Below, one piece after another: positions 48,148 through 60,117 of a stretch of 64,000 bases of DNA; position 1 is the stretch's first letter, and each line of letters starts with the position of its first letter. The notes beneath the pieces were generated by a model. The model was not told the origin of the DNA and made no database searches. It was given only the letters and a program-made list of their open reading frames with translations. The translations under genes and the position numbers were made by a program. The stretch covers positions 2,920,890 to 2,984,889 of the forward strand of contig NC_081154.1 of assembly GCF_958295425.1 (NCBI RefSeq), read 5' to 3'. The stretch comes from Solea solea. Its lineage: Eukaryota; Chordata; Actinopteri; Pleuronectiformes; Soleidae.

Positions 48148-50279
48148 CTTATAATGATGATAAATCAGTTTTGTAATGGCAGTATCTGTCAGAACCTAAT
48201 CACAAGATGGTTTGCTTGTAACCGCAGTTGTGTGCAGCTCTACTTTAACTGCATGTTTTGTATCAGCCTCTGGAAACGGCAGGTCTACCCACCCAAACAC
48301 ACTTCATTAATAGGTGATCAGGGCTACCTCCTATCTCGTTACTAATCCTCTTAAGGAAAAACTCCTCAAGTCAGTGTCGCATCAGTGTTGGCCACCCAAT
48401 CCCTTTGTTGGGGTGAATGCGAACGCTTTGAACGGCGTCAGGTCCAACAAAAACAGACAACGTTCTCGTCCTGTTGTCTTCAAGAGAGAAAAAGGGGGAA
48501 CCACGGCCTCTGGCTGACTTCTTCATTTCTTCCAAAATGCCCGGAGACGGAGCAAGGTCCGCTTACCAAGATTAAAAAATGAAACTGATCTCTAAGTACT
48601 TCTAAGTATCACATGACATGTGGTGGTAGGAGAGAGAAGTATAGCGGCGGTAGTGGTTTTGTCAGCGTGCGCGAGGAGGGTACGGGCGACTTTTTCTACG
48701 ACATGGTAGCTAACAATACTCTAGTTTAAGAGATGCCTGTCACAGATGAAGCCTCTTGTTGCTGTTCAGCTCGGGAGCGCTGCAGTTTTCGCTCTTCCTC
48801 CCTCAGACTTGAGACGTTTATCCATACGTCTTCATCATCAAGGCCAAACCTCTCAAAGATTCCGAACCGCAAACTGTGTCGATATGAGAAAGTAGCAAAG
48901 CGTGGCAGATGCAGCTTAACACGGGGGGAAATAAAAGATCTTATTTCAGCCCAACAGGTGTAACGTAATGCCCCTGTGAAGGCTGCACTTTTCCCGTCAG
49001 ACAAAGCATGCCAGCCTGGTATTTGGGTGAGAGCTAATGGGCAAGAGGGGGGGAAACGAGAGACACGCACACGCACACACACACACGAATGATGTGGGGA
49101 GGATTTAAGGAGAGGCCGAACATCACAATTACAACCCAGAGAAAAGAAGCGAGACACTAATGAGACGTGGAAGAAGAGGCATGAATGCTTGTGTGTGCCA
49201 GCTGATGAAGGCCAGCTGGTAGTGAAAGAGTAAAAGGGGACGGGGTGAACACAGAAGGGTGGGGCACCAGGACATAAACACACATTTATTTTCAAGAGCT
49301 GCCCCCCCCCCCTACAAAATATAGCCTCTCAAAGGCTTCGTTGGCAAAAAAATAAAATAAACGAGTAATTAACTAATGGTCTATTACTTCCTCTCACAGC
49401 CATATGGTGTAGAGAATACAATAAATCAATGGGCTTTATAGGAGGTGAGGTCCTGCAGTGTTCCTTCACTCATTATACTTATCGCCGTAAATAACTCCTG
49501 CTTTTTTTTTAACACAATAAACAAACACAACATCTGGGCGAGCAAAGGTCAGAGTCCCACTTCATCAATCAATCTCTGGCACTATAGTTTTATGAGGACC
49601 AGCAATTTTTTTGGCTCTCAAACCTAATCAGACGAGGCATTAAACCCCTTTATTGCACTGACATGCTTGTTCTGATGTTATGTTCTTTCCCACGTGTGTG
49701 AATATGACCTTTTCATGGCATCACATCACAGCATGAAGGCCAAAACATGAATGGCGAATAAGCCGCCAACGCCGCCGCCACAGGTTTGTAATTATCAATG
49801 GGAGGTGAGGGTTGGATGGTAACAAGGGGAAACAAGGGGCAATAAAAGCATCCTTGAAACACTGGCTTTTGTACAGTGCAGCTGTAATTAAGTTTCTGTC
49901 CCTTTATCTCCCATCATGTCTGATGTCAGTCTCAATTATAAGGAGAGAAGTCATCAGTGTCTATTCAGGAATCATTCAAATATTCATATCCTCTGCGTTA
50001 ACTTCCAAAGTGAAGTGGTAATGAATCGAGAGCAATGGAAATGTAAAAGTAAAGCCTTGTAAAATGGTTTTAGTGTTAGTTTCACCAATAATTTAAATAA
50101 TAATAATAATAATAATAAAAAAAACATGAAGAAGTTTATCTGTTATTCAGTTTCAATCAGCAGCACGAAGAACTCCCAATTCTACTCTCAGCAAACGAGA
50201 CCATTGTGGATTAAACACGAGTGAGGCACGCGTAATATCGCAAAGGAAAAACGTGCACTTTGGTGCGTAACACACTCAC

Positions 50280-50650
50280 GTCTGTGCCGCTTTCCCTCTC
50301 CTTCTCATGGTGCGTTCAGCGGCGAGTGTCCACAGTAAAAACGGTGCAGCGAATGTCTCGGAGAAGCCCCGCGGTTCGCTCGGCAGGCTTGTGGGGTCTC
50401 TTCCACCAGGTCCTCCTCCTCCTCCTCCTCCTCTTCCGTGGCTCGTTAAACTTGTGCCACGAGTCGCTCCGGCCGCTGGAAATGCTGCCGCTTCACTTCA
50501 GGAGTCGCTCGCTCGCACACAGTGCAGCCTTTTTAGTTTCCACGCAACGAGAAAAACCAGGCAACATCGGTGGAGCCAGAGTGGAGTGGAGCTGATGGCG
50601 GAGTCTCGCGCTGTAGACTCTGCTGCTGCTCTCGGATCAGACATAAATCA
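50280..50650 (-). other. lrrc3c: Candidate untranslated first exon of lrrc3c
   Basis: A GC-richer block that on the minus strand ends in a strong donor (CAGAC|GTGAGT, intron begins at 50279). It could splice to the lrrc3c acceptor ending at 45473. It contains an ATG in good context (ACCATGA, 50308) and a (GGA)n run. The 5' limit is a guess and no transcript supports it. It might instead be an enhancer or belong to an unseen gene. Confidence 0.35.
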
Positions 50651-51486
50651 TACAGGAAAGATGCGCACGAGGCTTTTGTCTTTCCTTTTTTTTACGCACT
50701 TTACGCAGTTAAGGTGAAACGGCCCGTCTGAAATACATGAATGCAAATTATGGTAAAGATGATTGATTCAATTCATTAATGCGCGCGTGCTGACTGATGG
50801 GAGTGAAATGGTTATTGTTGTGCAGGAGGCTACTTAAGTGAGCACACACACACACACACACACACTGGTTTACATGACTTCAGAGGACATTGCATTGACT
50901 TACATTCATCTCCTGGAGACTTACTCTAACCTTAACCATAATTACTACTGGCCTCATTCTAATCCTAATCCTGACCCTAACCTCAAACTAACTTTAATTA
51001 AAACCACAAATTGAAATCTAAACCAGTTCCTCAGATATGTGTTGGGTTTTTTTTTCATTATGAGGACCAAGCAGGTGACAAGGTCAGTGTGTATGCCAGG
51101 AACAACACACACACACACACACATGATGTCATACACAGTGTGATGATGGAGAAGACTGCATTAATTGAATTTGACCTGGAGCTCCCCCTCTCTCCCTCTC
51201 TCTCTCTCTCTCTGTGTGTGAGGGTGGTGGTGGTGGTGGTGGGAGGTCGTTGGCCCCATCCTGTTCCTGCCTGCTGCTGCCAGCAGATAAGGAGACTTGG
51301 CCTGGTCAAACTCACTATGAAAACACAGTACAGTGGTGCATGGATACACTGTTGACCGAGGACCTCTGGCCTGGCACAGTCGGCCAAACAGTCATCAGGT
51401 ATTAATGGAATTAAAATCAATAACGTGGGACACTCCACTCTAGTCCCTCCATGGTGCACTTTGTATATTACAGTCGCTGCAGCTCC

Positions 51487-51520
<34 letters not shown>

Positions 51521-52140
51521 CCATCCGTCACTCCGCCACAATAAAGTCCTACTTACCGGCGACTCCCTCCTTCATTCCCCTCGCCGCCATAAACATCTTA
51601 AACAAACAAAAGGCAATTAAGAATATTCAAGTCAATTAAATTCAATAAAGGAAAAGCTTTACCGTGCCCGGGGGAGGATTTAAGGGCTCACAGAGCAGTG
51701 ATAAAAAAATGTATATATTTAAAAAAGCGACATAAACAAGCAATTACCAAATTAAAGGGCAGTCTGGAAGTTTATGCAAACTTGCAAATGTGTCCGCACT
51801 GATTTTTTTTTTTAATTTATCTTTCACTTACTCTTTGAGTGCACAAAAGAGTTTTTAGGGCTTAGGAATTATATGCACATTTTGTGTTCCCACTAGCCAG
51901 CACACACCGCCTCACTGTCTTTTATTGCGGCAAGCATCGTAGTGGCCAAAACAACGTCTCCAATCGTTTTCATCGCCTTCTTTAGGGTCAATCAGGGCAC
52001 GGTCATTGCACCACCTACTGGCAACAGGAAGTAACGGCGTCAGTAACAAACCCTGTTTCATTTACATGAAGCATGACGCTCTGAGGGTGTGGTCCCCGTC
52101 TGCTACACTCTGGCAAATTATTGGTGGTCTCTCTCTAGGA

Positions 52141-52484
52141 CAGAGGTGTGTGAAATATATGGCCCGCGGGCCAGAATCCGCCCACCGGAGTGTCCAATCT
52201 GGCCTGTGAAATGGAATCATAATGTGAAATACTATATTTTTCAGTTACAGATACCTGTGACCTGGATCCACTGTGATCTGTAAGATGTGTTAATGGTAAA
52301 CTTAGGCATAATATTGTTGTAACTGCACTTATCTTTCTCAAGAAATGTTATGTTTTTTTTAAAAAAAAAAGCCACCTCGTTAAATGTAAAACAAAAGGGA
52401 AAAATCTTGTTCTTCTTCTTCTTCTTTGTATTATTTTACTGGCCCGGCCCACTTGAGATCAAATTGCATTGTTTTTGGCCCCTG
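52141..52484. mobile_element. hAT (Charlie-like) MITE
   Basis: Left end CAGAGGTGTGTGAAATATAT followed by 'GGCCCGCGGGCC'; right end, in reverse, CAGGGGCCAAAAACAATG, with 'GGCCCGGCCCACTTGAGATC' inside. The CAGRG termini and sub-terminal GGCCCG palindrome fit a Charlie-like hAT. No intact target duplication was seen. Confidence 0.65.
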
Positions 52485-53543
52485 ACCCCCCACCCCCCGC
52501 TCCAGGACCACGCACTGGCCATTGCAGTCGCTCCACACCCCGACATGCATGAGCGGGTGCGAGGGCCCGTTTCAGTGCAGGCAGCCCACGTTTGCTTTTT
52601 TGTATTTTGGTGAGAGATAATTGAAAAAACTGCGGCTCGTTCCTTATGGCCTACAGCGAAACTGAATGAGCTGTTTGATTATTCCGAGGATGGACAAAGT
52701 TATTTTAAGGGGTTTCGGTCGCAATATCCAGCTCACGTCTCTCGTCCCACTACTGTACACCGATAGCGACGAGTGCTGCAATGTCTTTGTAACCGTGCAA
52801 AAAAAAAAAAGCAGTCAGATCCGGTTTATTGGGCTGCTACAGGTTTTATGTTCCTCCTCTAAATAACTGCATCACTGATAATGCTTAGTTTGCACTGTGG
52901 AGGCTTGTATCTCTTTGCCTCACCTGATTTTGTTGTAGAGTTGCTTGAAATCTGCCACAGGTGCTGTGTGTCGAGTGATTAAACAACGCATAATACAATG
53001 ATGTGTGTTTGTATGTATGTATGTATGTATGTCAGTCCCCAGGGAAAAAAAACACTTACCACATTGTTGCCGCATGCTCTGCTTCCACTCCCTTTATAGC
53101 CCCAAGGTTGCGTGGCTTCTCTTGTCATTTAGCAGAAGATCAGATAGGTGGATGAGCGTATGACGGTGGAACAGCAGAAAATGGGATTACTTTGTTCATA
53201 GACGGAGGAGAGTGCACCGGCAGTCAGTCTTCCCAAGCTTTATCAGATTATTACAAATGCTTCTCTGTGCTTGGCAGCTCGACTGGATGCTGTATGCATT
53301 ATCAACCAAGCATTAGTCCTGATAAATTACACTTCCAAGTGGATCACATTTTCTTCTTCTTTTATTTCCACTCCAGTGCGTCAAAGAATCACGAGGCAGA
53401 GTCAGTGTCTGAGGCATCACACGTGTGAAGCTGTGTAAACGCAAACAAACGTCTTTTACATTGAAACTATTGCCAAGTGAGTTCACTCAGTGGTGATTAA
53501 GTCTATCAGGATTCTCTCTGTGTATAGTATGTATAGTTTAGAC

Positions 53544-53851
53544 CAGGGGTCACCAACCTTTTTGAGACCGAGAGCTACCTGAAGGGTAGAGAATAATATG
53601 GAGGGCTACCATATTAACATTTTATGCAATTTACCATTTAAATGATGAATGTTATGCATTCAATTGCATACACATTAACTCCAGTGCTTACTCCTAATGA
53701 TTATCACAGTTTTTATAAACAATATCAGGACATTTTACTCAGTGATCATATGGATACATGCAAGTGAGGTGAAGTGAAATGAGCCCACGGGCACCTCATT
53801 GGCTGCTCGCGGGCTACCAAGTGCCCGCGGGCACCATGTTGGTGACCACTG
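53544..53851. mobile_element. 308-bp hAT MITE with intact target duplication
   Basis: Exact 8-bp duplications GTTTAGAC at 53536-53543 and 53852-53859. Inverted ends CAGGGGTCACCAACC and, reversed from the right, CAGTGGTCACCAACA. The interior contains 'GAGAGCTACC' and 'GCCCGCGGGCACC'. No coding capacity. Confidence 0.9.
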
Positions 53852-55454
53852 GTTTAGACGTTGTGTCACCGGGTGTCACCCCTGCTCTGCACACAGGACG
53901 TCATAGAATATACGAATATGAATATGAATGACAACACAAAGAAAAGTCACGAATGGCAACCAATCATGACGTCATCACCCATACAAATGTGAACTCCCAT
54001 TCTGAAGAATCACGATTTGGCTGGTGGCCGTGTTGAAGTTTTGTATATATATATATATATATATTTTGGACTGTGGAAGGAAACCGGAGAATGCAGGATA
54101 CAAATCATTTGTCATTTCTGTTCATCAAGACCAAACAGAGACAGAATAATAACATTAAAAATGCTTTAAATGTTAAAAAAAACTTAAGTAGCAATAAAGT
54201 GTTGGAACTTTGGTGAGGAAAGTACCACAACCACAACCACAAGTCTCTTACCTTTATTAATTTCTTCTTATTATAATAATCCACAGGCCGGGAACGTTTC
54301 ACCTCATGATAATGATGACAGTGACATTTTCTACATTTCCTATCGTCTTTGCCTCCTCACACGCGCACACATGTACGTTTACACTTGAACACACAGAGAC
54401 ACTGGTTCCTTGTCTCTATAGCTTCTGAGGTTTCTCCTCATCCCTGAGTCAGATCAAAGTCCTGCGTTGTCTCTGAGAATACAACATTTGCTCTGCTTTA
54501 TTTATTTATTCCCCGGGCCGGCCTTGAACCCTTTTAATCAGAAGGTGTGAGAAGTGTGCGCTAAAAGGATTTTCCTGCTACTGCAAGCAATATGGGGGGG
54601 AAGGAGGTGGGGGGGGGGGTAAATGTCATGTCACCTCACCCCACCTCCTATTTCCTGAGAGGAACCTTGTCTTTGAAGTGTGATTTCACTGATATTAAGG
54701 AAACCGTGGTGCAGAAATATGAAAGGGCTGTCGATATTCATTGATCCTGAGTGAATTCCCCATTGGCTGAGTGATTTCAAAAAGCTTTTGTCTTTGAGAG
54801 ACTGATTACGAATCTGCTGCACCGGATTGACCTCAGTGTTGTTTGTATGTCAAAATTGATAGTTTGGTTTTTTTTATGCCAAAAATCCAGTTAAGTTGAT
54901 GTTTTGTTATTGTTATTGTTATGAGGTTAATTATATGGCTTTTTAAAAGGACTTTTAATGTAAACGCACTCCACGAGCTGATGCTTTTACACAAACTAAA
55001 GTTTCTAACAAATAAAATAGTTATAGTAATAGGAAAATAGGAAAAATCCATAAAAAACAGTTAATTTTCTTTTATAATAGTGAATATTGTAGCATCTTCA
55101 GGGCTCTAACAAGATGCAAACCAAACAGTGCCTCGAGCTAAATGCAAAAATCGAAATAATAGCGTGATTACAGTGATAAACACAGTGGGAAAATTGCCAT
55201 TTAATTTCACCATCTCAGTTTACTGGTGGCTGGAATCCCTTCGATATACTACTTTTTGTAGAAATAATGGACCAGTGCTCCAATCCATGTGTACACAAGA
55301 ACGTAAAATAAGTAAAAACATGAAAAATCCTTCTGTAGAGTTTCATCTGTCACTTGTGGGCTACTGTAAAAAAACAAAACATAGTAGACTCCATGAAAGA
55401 GGACCCTGTTCTGTTGAAAATCTCATTCTAATATGACAAAAACACCTAATTTTC

Positions 55455-55780
55455 ACATGACTATCCAATCCAATCCTTTATTTGTAAAGCACTTTAAAAC
55501 AACCACAGTGGACCAACGTGCTGTATATTCAATATATAATAACGTGGTTAAAAGTAACAGTAACAGCCAAACAATAAAAACAAAAACAACAACTTAAATC
55601 GTGTCAAAGGAGTTTTTTTGAAGAGATTTAAAAACAGACAGGGAAGAGGTCTGGTGTCTAAAGTGCAAAGGCAGATTATTCCACTGTTTAGGGGCCACAC
55701 AAATTGCTATGGCCGGGAATCCAAACCCCAGTCAACTGCTGGGAAAGCAGCTCTGCTTACCACGACACCACCATCGCTTC
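55455..55780 (-). mobile_element. tRNA-headed SINE / LINE tail, minus orientation
   Basis: On the minus strand 55780-55705 resembles a tRNA: an A-box-like TCGTGGTAAGCAG and a B-box-like GGTTTGGATTCC. The other end, 'CCTTTATTTGTAAAGCACTT' on the + strand, is a reversed L2-type tail. Boundaries are approximate. Confidence 0.5.
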
Positions 55781-58700
55781 AATACTGCTGACTCCAGAAA
55801 CCCACACAAACATTTCCGGGGCCCTCCTCCTGTGGCTGTGCAAATAAAATCAGTTTCTATTGATAGATTCCCTCTAAATTCTTCACACTAATCATTTCAG
55901 GTGGAAAAGTTGAGTTGAGCAAATGCTATGTTTGGTCAAAGATAACCAGAGTGTTTTGTTGATCCAACCATGTTCCAACGTGACTGAAACACACAGCACC
56001 GGTTTATGCGTCCATTGACTTTCACTAATTATGTCAGTCAATACCATTCCGGCCATGGTGTTACATTTCACTCTACCAATCTGCAGGGAGAGTGAAATAC
56101 AATTCAGTCACTCGTGCATGGTTTGCTCAATCCATACGTGTGACCTTGCGAGAGAAAAAAACTGAAGCGTTTGGGTTTTATTATTCACTGGAAAAATGTA
56201 CTGCCGTTATTCTTAAGAAACAGTTTTTACAGTATTTATTGGTGAAGTTGCAGCTGAATTTCTCTTCCCTTCCACATGGTGCTCCAAAATGTCCGCCTGC
56301 AATCAGACCGTTCATTGTTATTATTATATCTTCAATTTCTGCCAAATCAACCAAATGTTAAACCAAACTTTTTCCACACTGGACATTTAAAACAACAAAC
56401 AACACAAGGTGGCGCCGCCGACTGTGCAGTACAACAAACATCTTAAATGTTAAGTTCACGTTTCCCACTGCCCTTTAAAAGTAATTACTAATTCTCAGCC
56501 CTTCATTGTGTCTCTCTGACGTTTTCACAATGACAGGCAGGGAGGGGTTTTCAACACAAAGGTCATGTGTTCGGCCTCCGAGGAGTCGACGATGCTGAAA
56601 GTGTGGGGCTCAAATCATGATTCTGACTCATCTACATCAGCTAGGGCTCTGATGGAGAGATGGAGCAGGGACCTCTTACTGTACATATTATATAAAATAG
56701 TTTTTTTAATACATATTAAACTGCACATGTTGTTATTGTGCATTCAATACTGAGCTATTCCAATAAATGGTTTTCAGTTCTCTCAGAGTAAACATGAAGG
56801 CCAGGCTGAAGTTTGCCAGAGAGAACGTAGACAAAGATGTTTGGAGTCAACAACAAGTGCTTTACAATAAAAGAGAAAGAGAAATACAGAGGCAGCAGCA
56901 TAAAGGATATAAACCGCATAATAAAAGACACTAAAAAACACTTGAATGGAGAGGTAAAAGAAAAATAAATGAAGAGAGACTAAAAGTTGCAGTTACTGCT
57001 GAGGTGCAGCAGTGACGATCATTTCATTTTTATTTAAACGCAGTGGCATCCTGGGAGTTTGTTCCAGATATTTGTGTCATGAAAACTGACCCCCAGGACT
57101 GATAGATGGTCTACAGGAAGCGTCTCACTGACGTTATTTCAGCCAAAGGGGGTAACACCAGCTATTAGAGGGCATCTTTTGTTTAATGAGTAAATCAAGG
57201 TTGATTTTTCTTGTTTATCTGATGATAAGCATGTGCACATTTACTCAAAGTGACGGTTTTTTTTTAAACATAAATGTGGAAACAAATATGAGTGATGGTC
57301 TAATCCTGGCCCTTGATCTTTGTATTCTCTTTATTATATTATATTATATACAAATCACTAATCTAGAAAGATATTCACAGCTGATATATTCATAAATTGT
57401 ATTAATACACATGTAGCTCAATTATATAGACACATGCACATGTACAGTATACACATTTATTTTCACCTATCCATGTTCCCGTACCTTGGGAAAAAAAAGA
57501 AAAAGTGTTTTTTGGCCTTCATTCATGGCTGCCGTTGTGTGTGCGTTTGTGTATATATGCTGCACACTGCACTACATTCTGGACTACAGCTCAAGCTCTT
57601 CAGCCCTATTATTATCATGCCAAGGTCAGATGAGTGGGCAACACAGCAGAGGAAGACAGATAAGAATGATAGAATGTTAGATAAATCGGGTTAGTGCATC
57701 TCCTTTGACTGATAGCGACGGGAGCAGACGTTTAAAGGCCAGAGTTTGCTTAGCACTGCTCAAAATCACCCCCCCCCCCCCCCCCCGTCCTCTTCCTCCA
57801 TTTGTTCTTGTACTTCTGATTGACTTTACATCAGCTGAACACGAATTAAAGACAAGGAAGCAGAGCTCCTGCACGGTGATGCACTGCTTTGCAGGAACGC
57901 ATCAGCTAAGCGGTTTTATAAAGCACAACGGCACACATCTGTGGAGAGAGAGAAACACATTAACCACTAAATAGCTTTTAGGCAGCTACTGAGTACAGTG
58001 AGTATGCATGTGTGACAGGGAGCCTGGAGAAAACCAGGGCGATACAGAGAGAGAGAAGTCGGGTGGGAGGGATGGGTCTTGATAAATGAAGCAGAATTGG
58101 AATTGAGCTGTGGACCTCCAGAGAACACAGCTCGGTCCTGTAATGGCAACTTTTGTATGATGTAACAAGTCAATAAAATAAATAAAGTATGTGTATTTTA
58201 AGGTGTGTGTGTGTGTGTGTGCATTGAGAGTTATATACAGATAAAATGTGGTTGTAGTCTTATGGTTTGCTGTATGAGGCCAGGCTGGGAAAAATTTATT
58301 AAATAGCCACTAGGGGGCGAGTCTTGACTGCTGGTTGCAGAAAGTCAAAGTTTCCATCATGGTACAGGTTTGGCATAGTATGGTACTTTTTTTTACATGA
58401 ACAGTATAACATATACATGATCAAACACGTTAAAACTACACTAAAACCGTTAAAATTACATACCACCTGAAAATGAACATGCATATACATACTACAAGCT
58501 AAACCGCATTACACACAATAACAGCTATGAGATGATAAGTATAAAACACAATCACAACGTACAAGTAAAAAAAAAAAACAATATACCTAAAACAATTAAT
58601 GGGTACAGCTCTGTTTTTCTTTTAGCTCGCATGTACCGTACCAAACCGAACCACTCTACTCTGTGGTGGTCTATGGGAAAACCTCGTAAACATTTATCTG

Positions 58701-59812
58701 AGGAGTTGGTCACTAGTTTCAGGTCTTCTTCGATAGCACATGATACCCATTTTGTAAATTAATTTCCCATTTAGAGGAAAATAGACAATAAATCATGGCA
58801 ACTATGAGAGGACACCAGCTATTGTCCAATAGGAGCCTGGTTGCCACATCAGTTTGCCACTGTAACAAATTTTAAAATGTACATTTAGGCCTGAAATATA
58901 TGTATGTATTGCATATTGAACTGTATTGTATAGTTATTATAGTAATATTATTATTTTTCAGAAGTGACACATTATTTGCAAACATCGCTGAGTGTAGCTT
59001 TAAGACATAACTGTAAATCCTGAAGTGATAATATGGACACACACTCTCTGATCTCTGTAAATCTTGGTGGATTATACCGTGAGCATATTAGACATTTATA
59101 ATTTTACCTGAGATTGCAATCACCAGTATAATCTCTTTTGAAATGACGGTGAGATTTCTCTGTCTCTCACTCTCATTTGCCATTAAAGATATTAAATGTC
59201 ATAACAATGAAGAAAAACTGTATTTATGGATCATTTAGAGAATATTAAAACCCAAAAAACCATTTAGTTTAATGTCTTTCTGATAATTACATGAGGCGCG
59301 ATAGTCAATAGTGTGATGAGGCATGACTTACATTACTTTCAGTTGGAAAAGCTTGTGTTTTATACACAGAACACACTGGACTGTATGTGTACTCTATATA
59401 CAGTGAGGCAAACAGCACAGTGTGAAGAAAGTTGTAGCACAAGACTTTCAGTTTTAATGGCGTTCAAATCGATATCCACTGTTAACACCCTCCAGGGTAA
59501 ATGGACTAGGATTCTGACACTGCTCGCCCAATAAACATCTGCAAACTCTCTCAAAGCTGAAAGTCAGCACTTTAACCTCACAGTTTTTGTGTGTGTGCGT
59601 GAGTTAAGACATTAAAGCCATATAGTATTACTGTACTTTTAAGTTGGATAGTATTTCCCACATTAATATGATGAAATGTTATATAATTTATTTCTTCTGT
59701 GTCTATAAAACAAACTACAAACTCATCCATCTAACATATAATCAGATACTAAATATAGTGCAATAAAATCGGCCTTTGGGCGTACTGTTGGTAATGTATT
59801 TCCTGGAAGCTG

Positions 59813-59969
59813 ATTGGCTGCGAGTCACACAGTGGGCGGGCTTTTCCCTCTTTCGCCGTCAGTGATTGGCTGTGGCTTGACCTTCCTCACTGGAGACGAA
59901 CGTCACAGAGTCCTTTTTCACTTGATTGGACCAACTAGCTGGCGGGAGAGGTTTCCTCCAAGTTTTGAA
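59813..59969 (+). promoter_or_regulatory. top2a: top2a promoter: three inverted CCAAT boxes, GC box, CHR-like site
   Basis: ATTGG (inverted CCAAT) occurs at 59813-59817, 59865-59869 and 59925-59929, spaced 52 and 60 bases. GGGCGGG lies at 59834-59840 and TTTGAA (CHR consensus) at 59964-59969, about 150 bases before the ATG. Multiple inverted CCAAT boxes plus a GC box are the known layout of the mammalian TOP2A promoter, and NF-Y sites with a CHR mark G2/M genes. Start site not determined. Confidence 0.65.
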
Positions 59970-60117
59970 ATTTCAAACCGGGGCTTCCTTTTTCCCCCGG
60001 TTCATTTGCGTTTTTAGAGCAGTCAGGCAGGCAGCAGTCGGCGGAATTAAAGTAGAAATAACCGGGGAATTTTAGGTTGTTGGAGTCGTTTGTGTTCGGC
60101 TGCACATAACAGGGAAA

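Larger units (their letters stand above)
45473..50279 (-). other. Upstream flank or 5' intron of lrrc3c, repeats only
   Basis: No coding exon recognised. Contents: LINE-like tail (45760-45945), hAT MITE copy (46190-46460), (CAG)10 at 46865-46894, hAT-like element with minisatellite (47290-48147), (CA)n near 49070 and TAA repeats near 50097-50120. The long minus ORF at 48726-49295 has no domain and spans a CA repeat. Confidence 0.45.
50651..59780. other. Intergenic between lrrc3c and top2a, no gene seen
   Basis: About 9 kb with no recognisable exon. Microsatellites: (CA)n 50843-50866 and 51103-51122, (TTTC)n 51489-51520, (TA)n near 54042, C18 at 57769-57786 and (GT)n near 58205. Mobile elements: 52141-52484, 53544-53851 and 55455-55780. 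CTCF-like matches lie at 52008-52021 and 58307-58320. Small ORFs (e.g. 55128-55436, 56092-56361, 57705-57974) have no domains. Confidence 0.5.

Noticed and set aside
48726..49295. 189-aa minus-strand ORF
   Set aside because: Crosses a CA microsatellite, low complexity, no recognised domain and no splice support.
57769..57786. C18 run (and G16 run at 43351-43366) as regulatory G4/i-motif
   Set aside because: Single homopolymers in intergenic DNA without a nearby promoter; length also prone to sequencing error.
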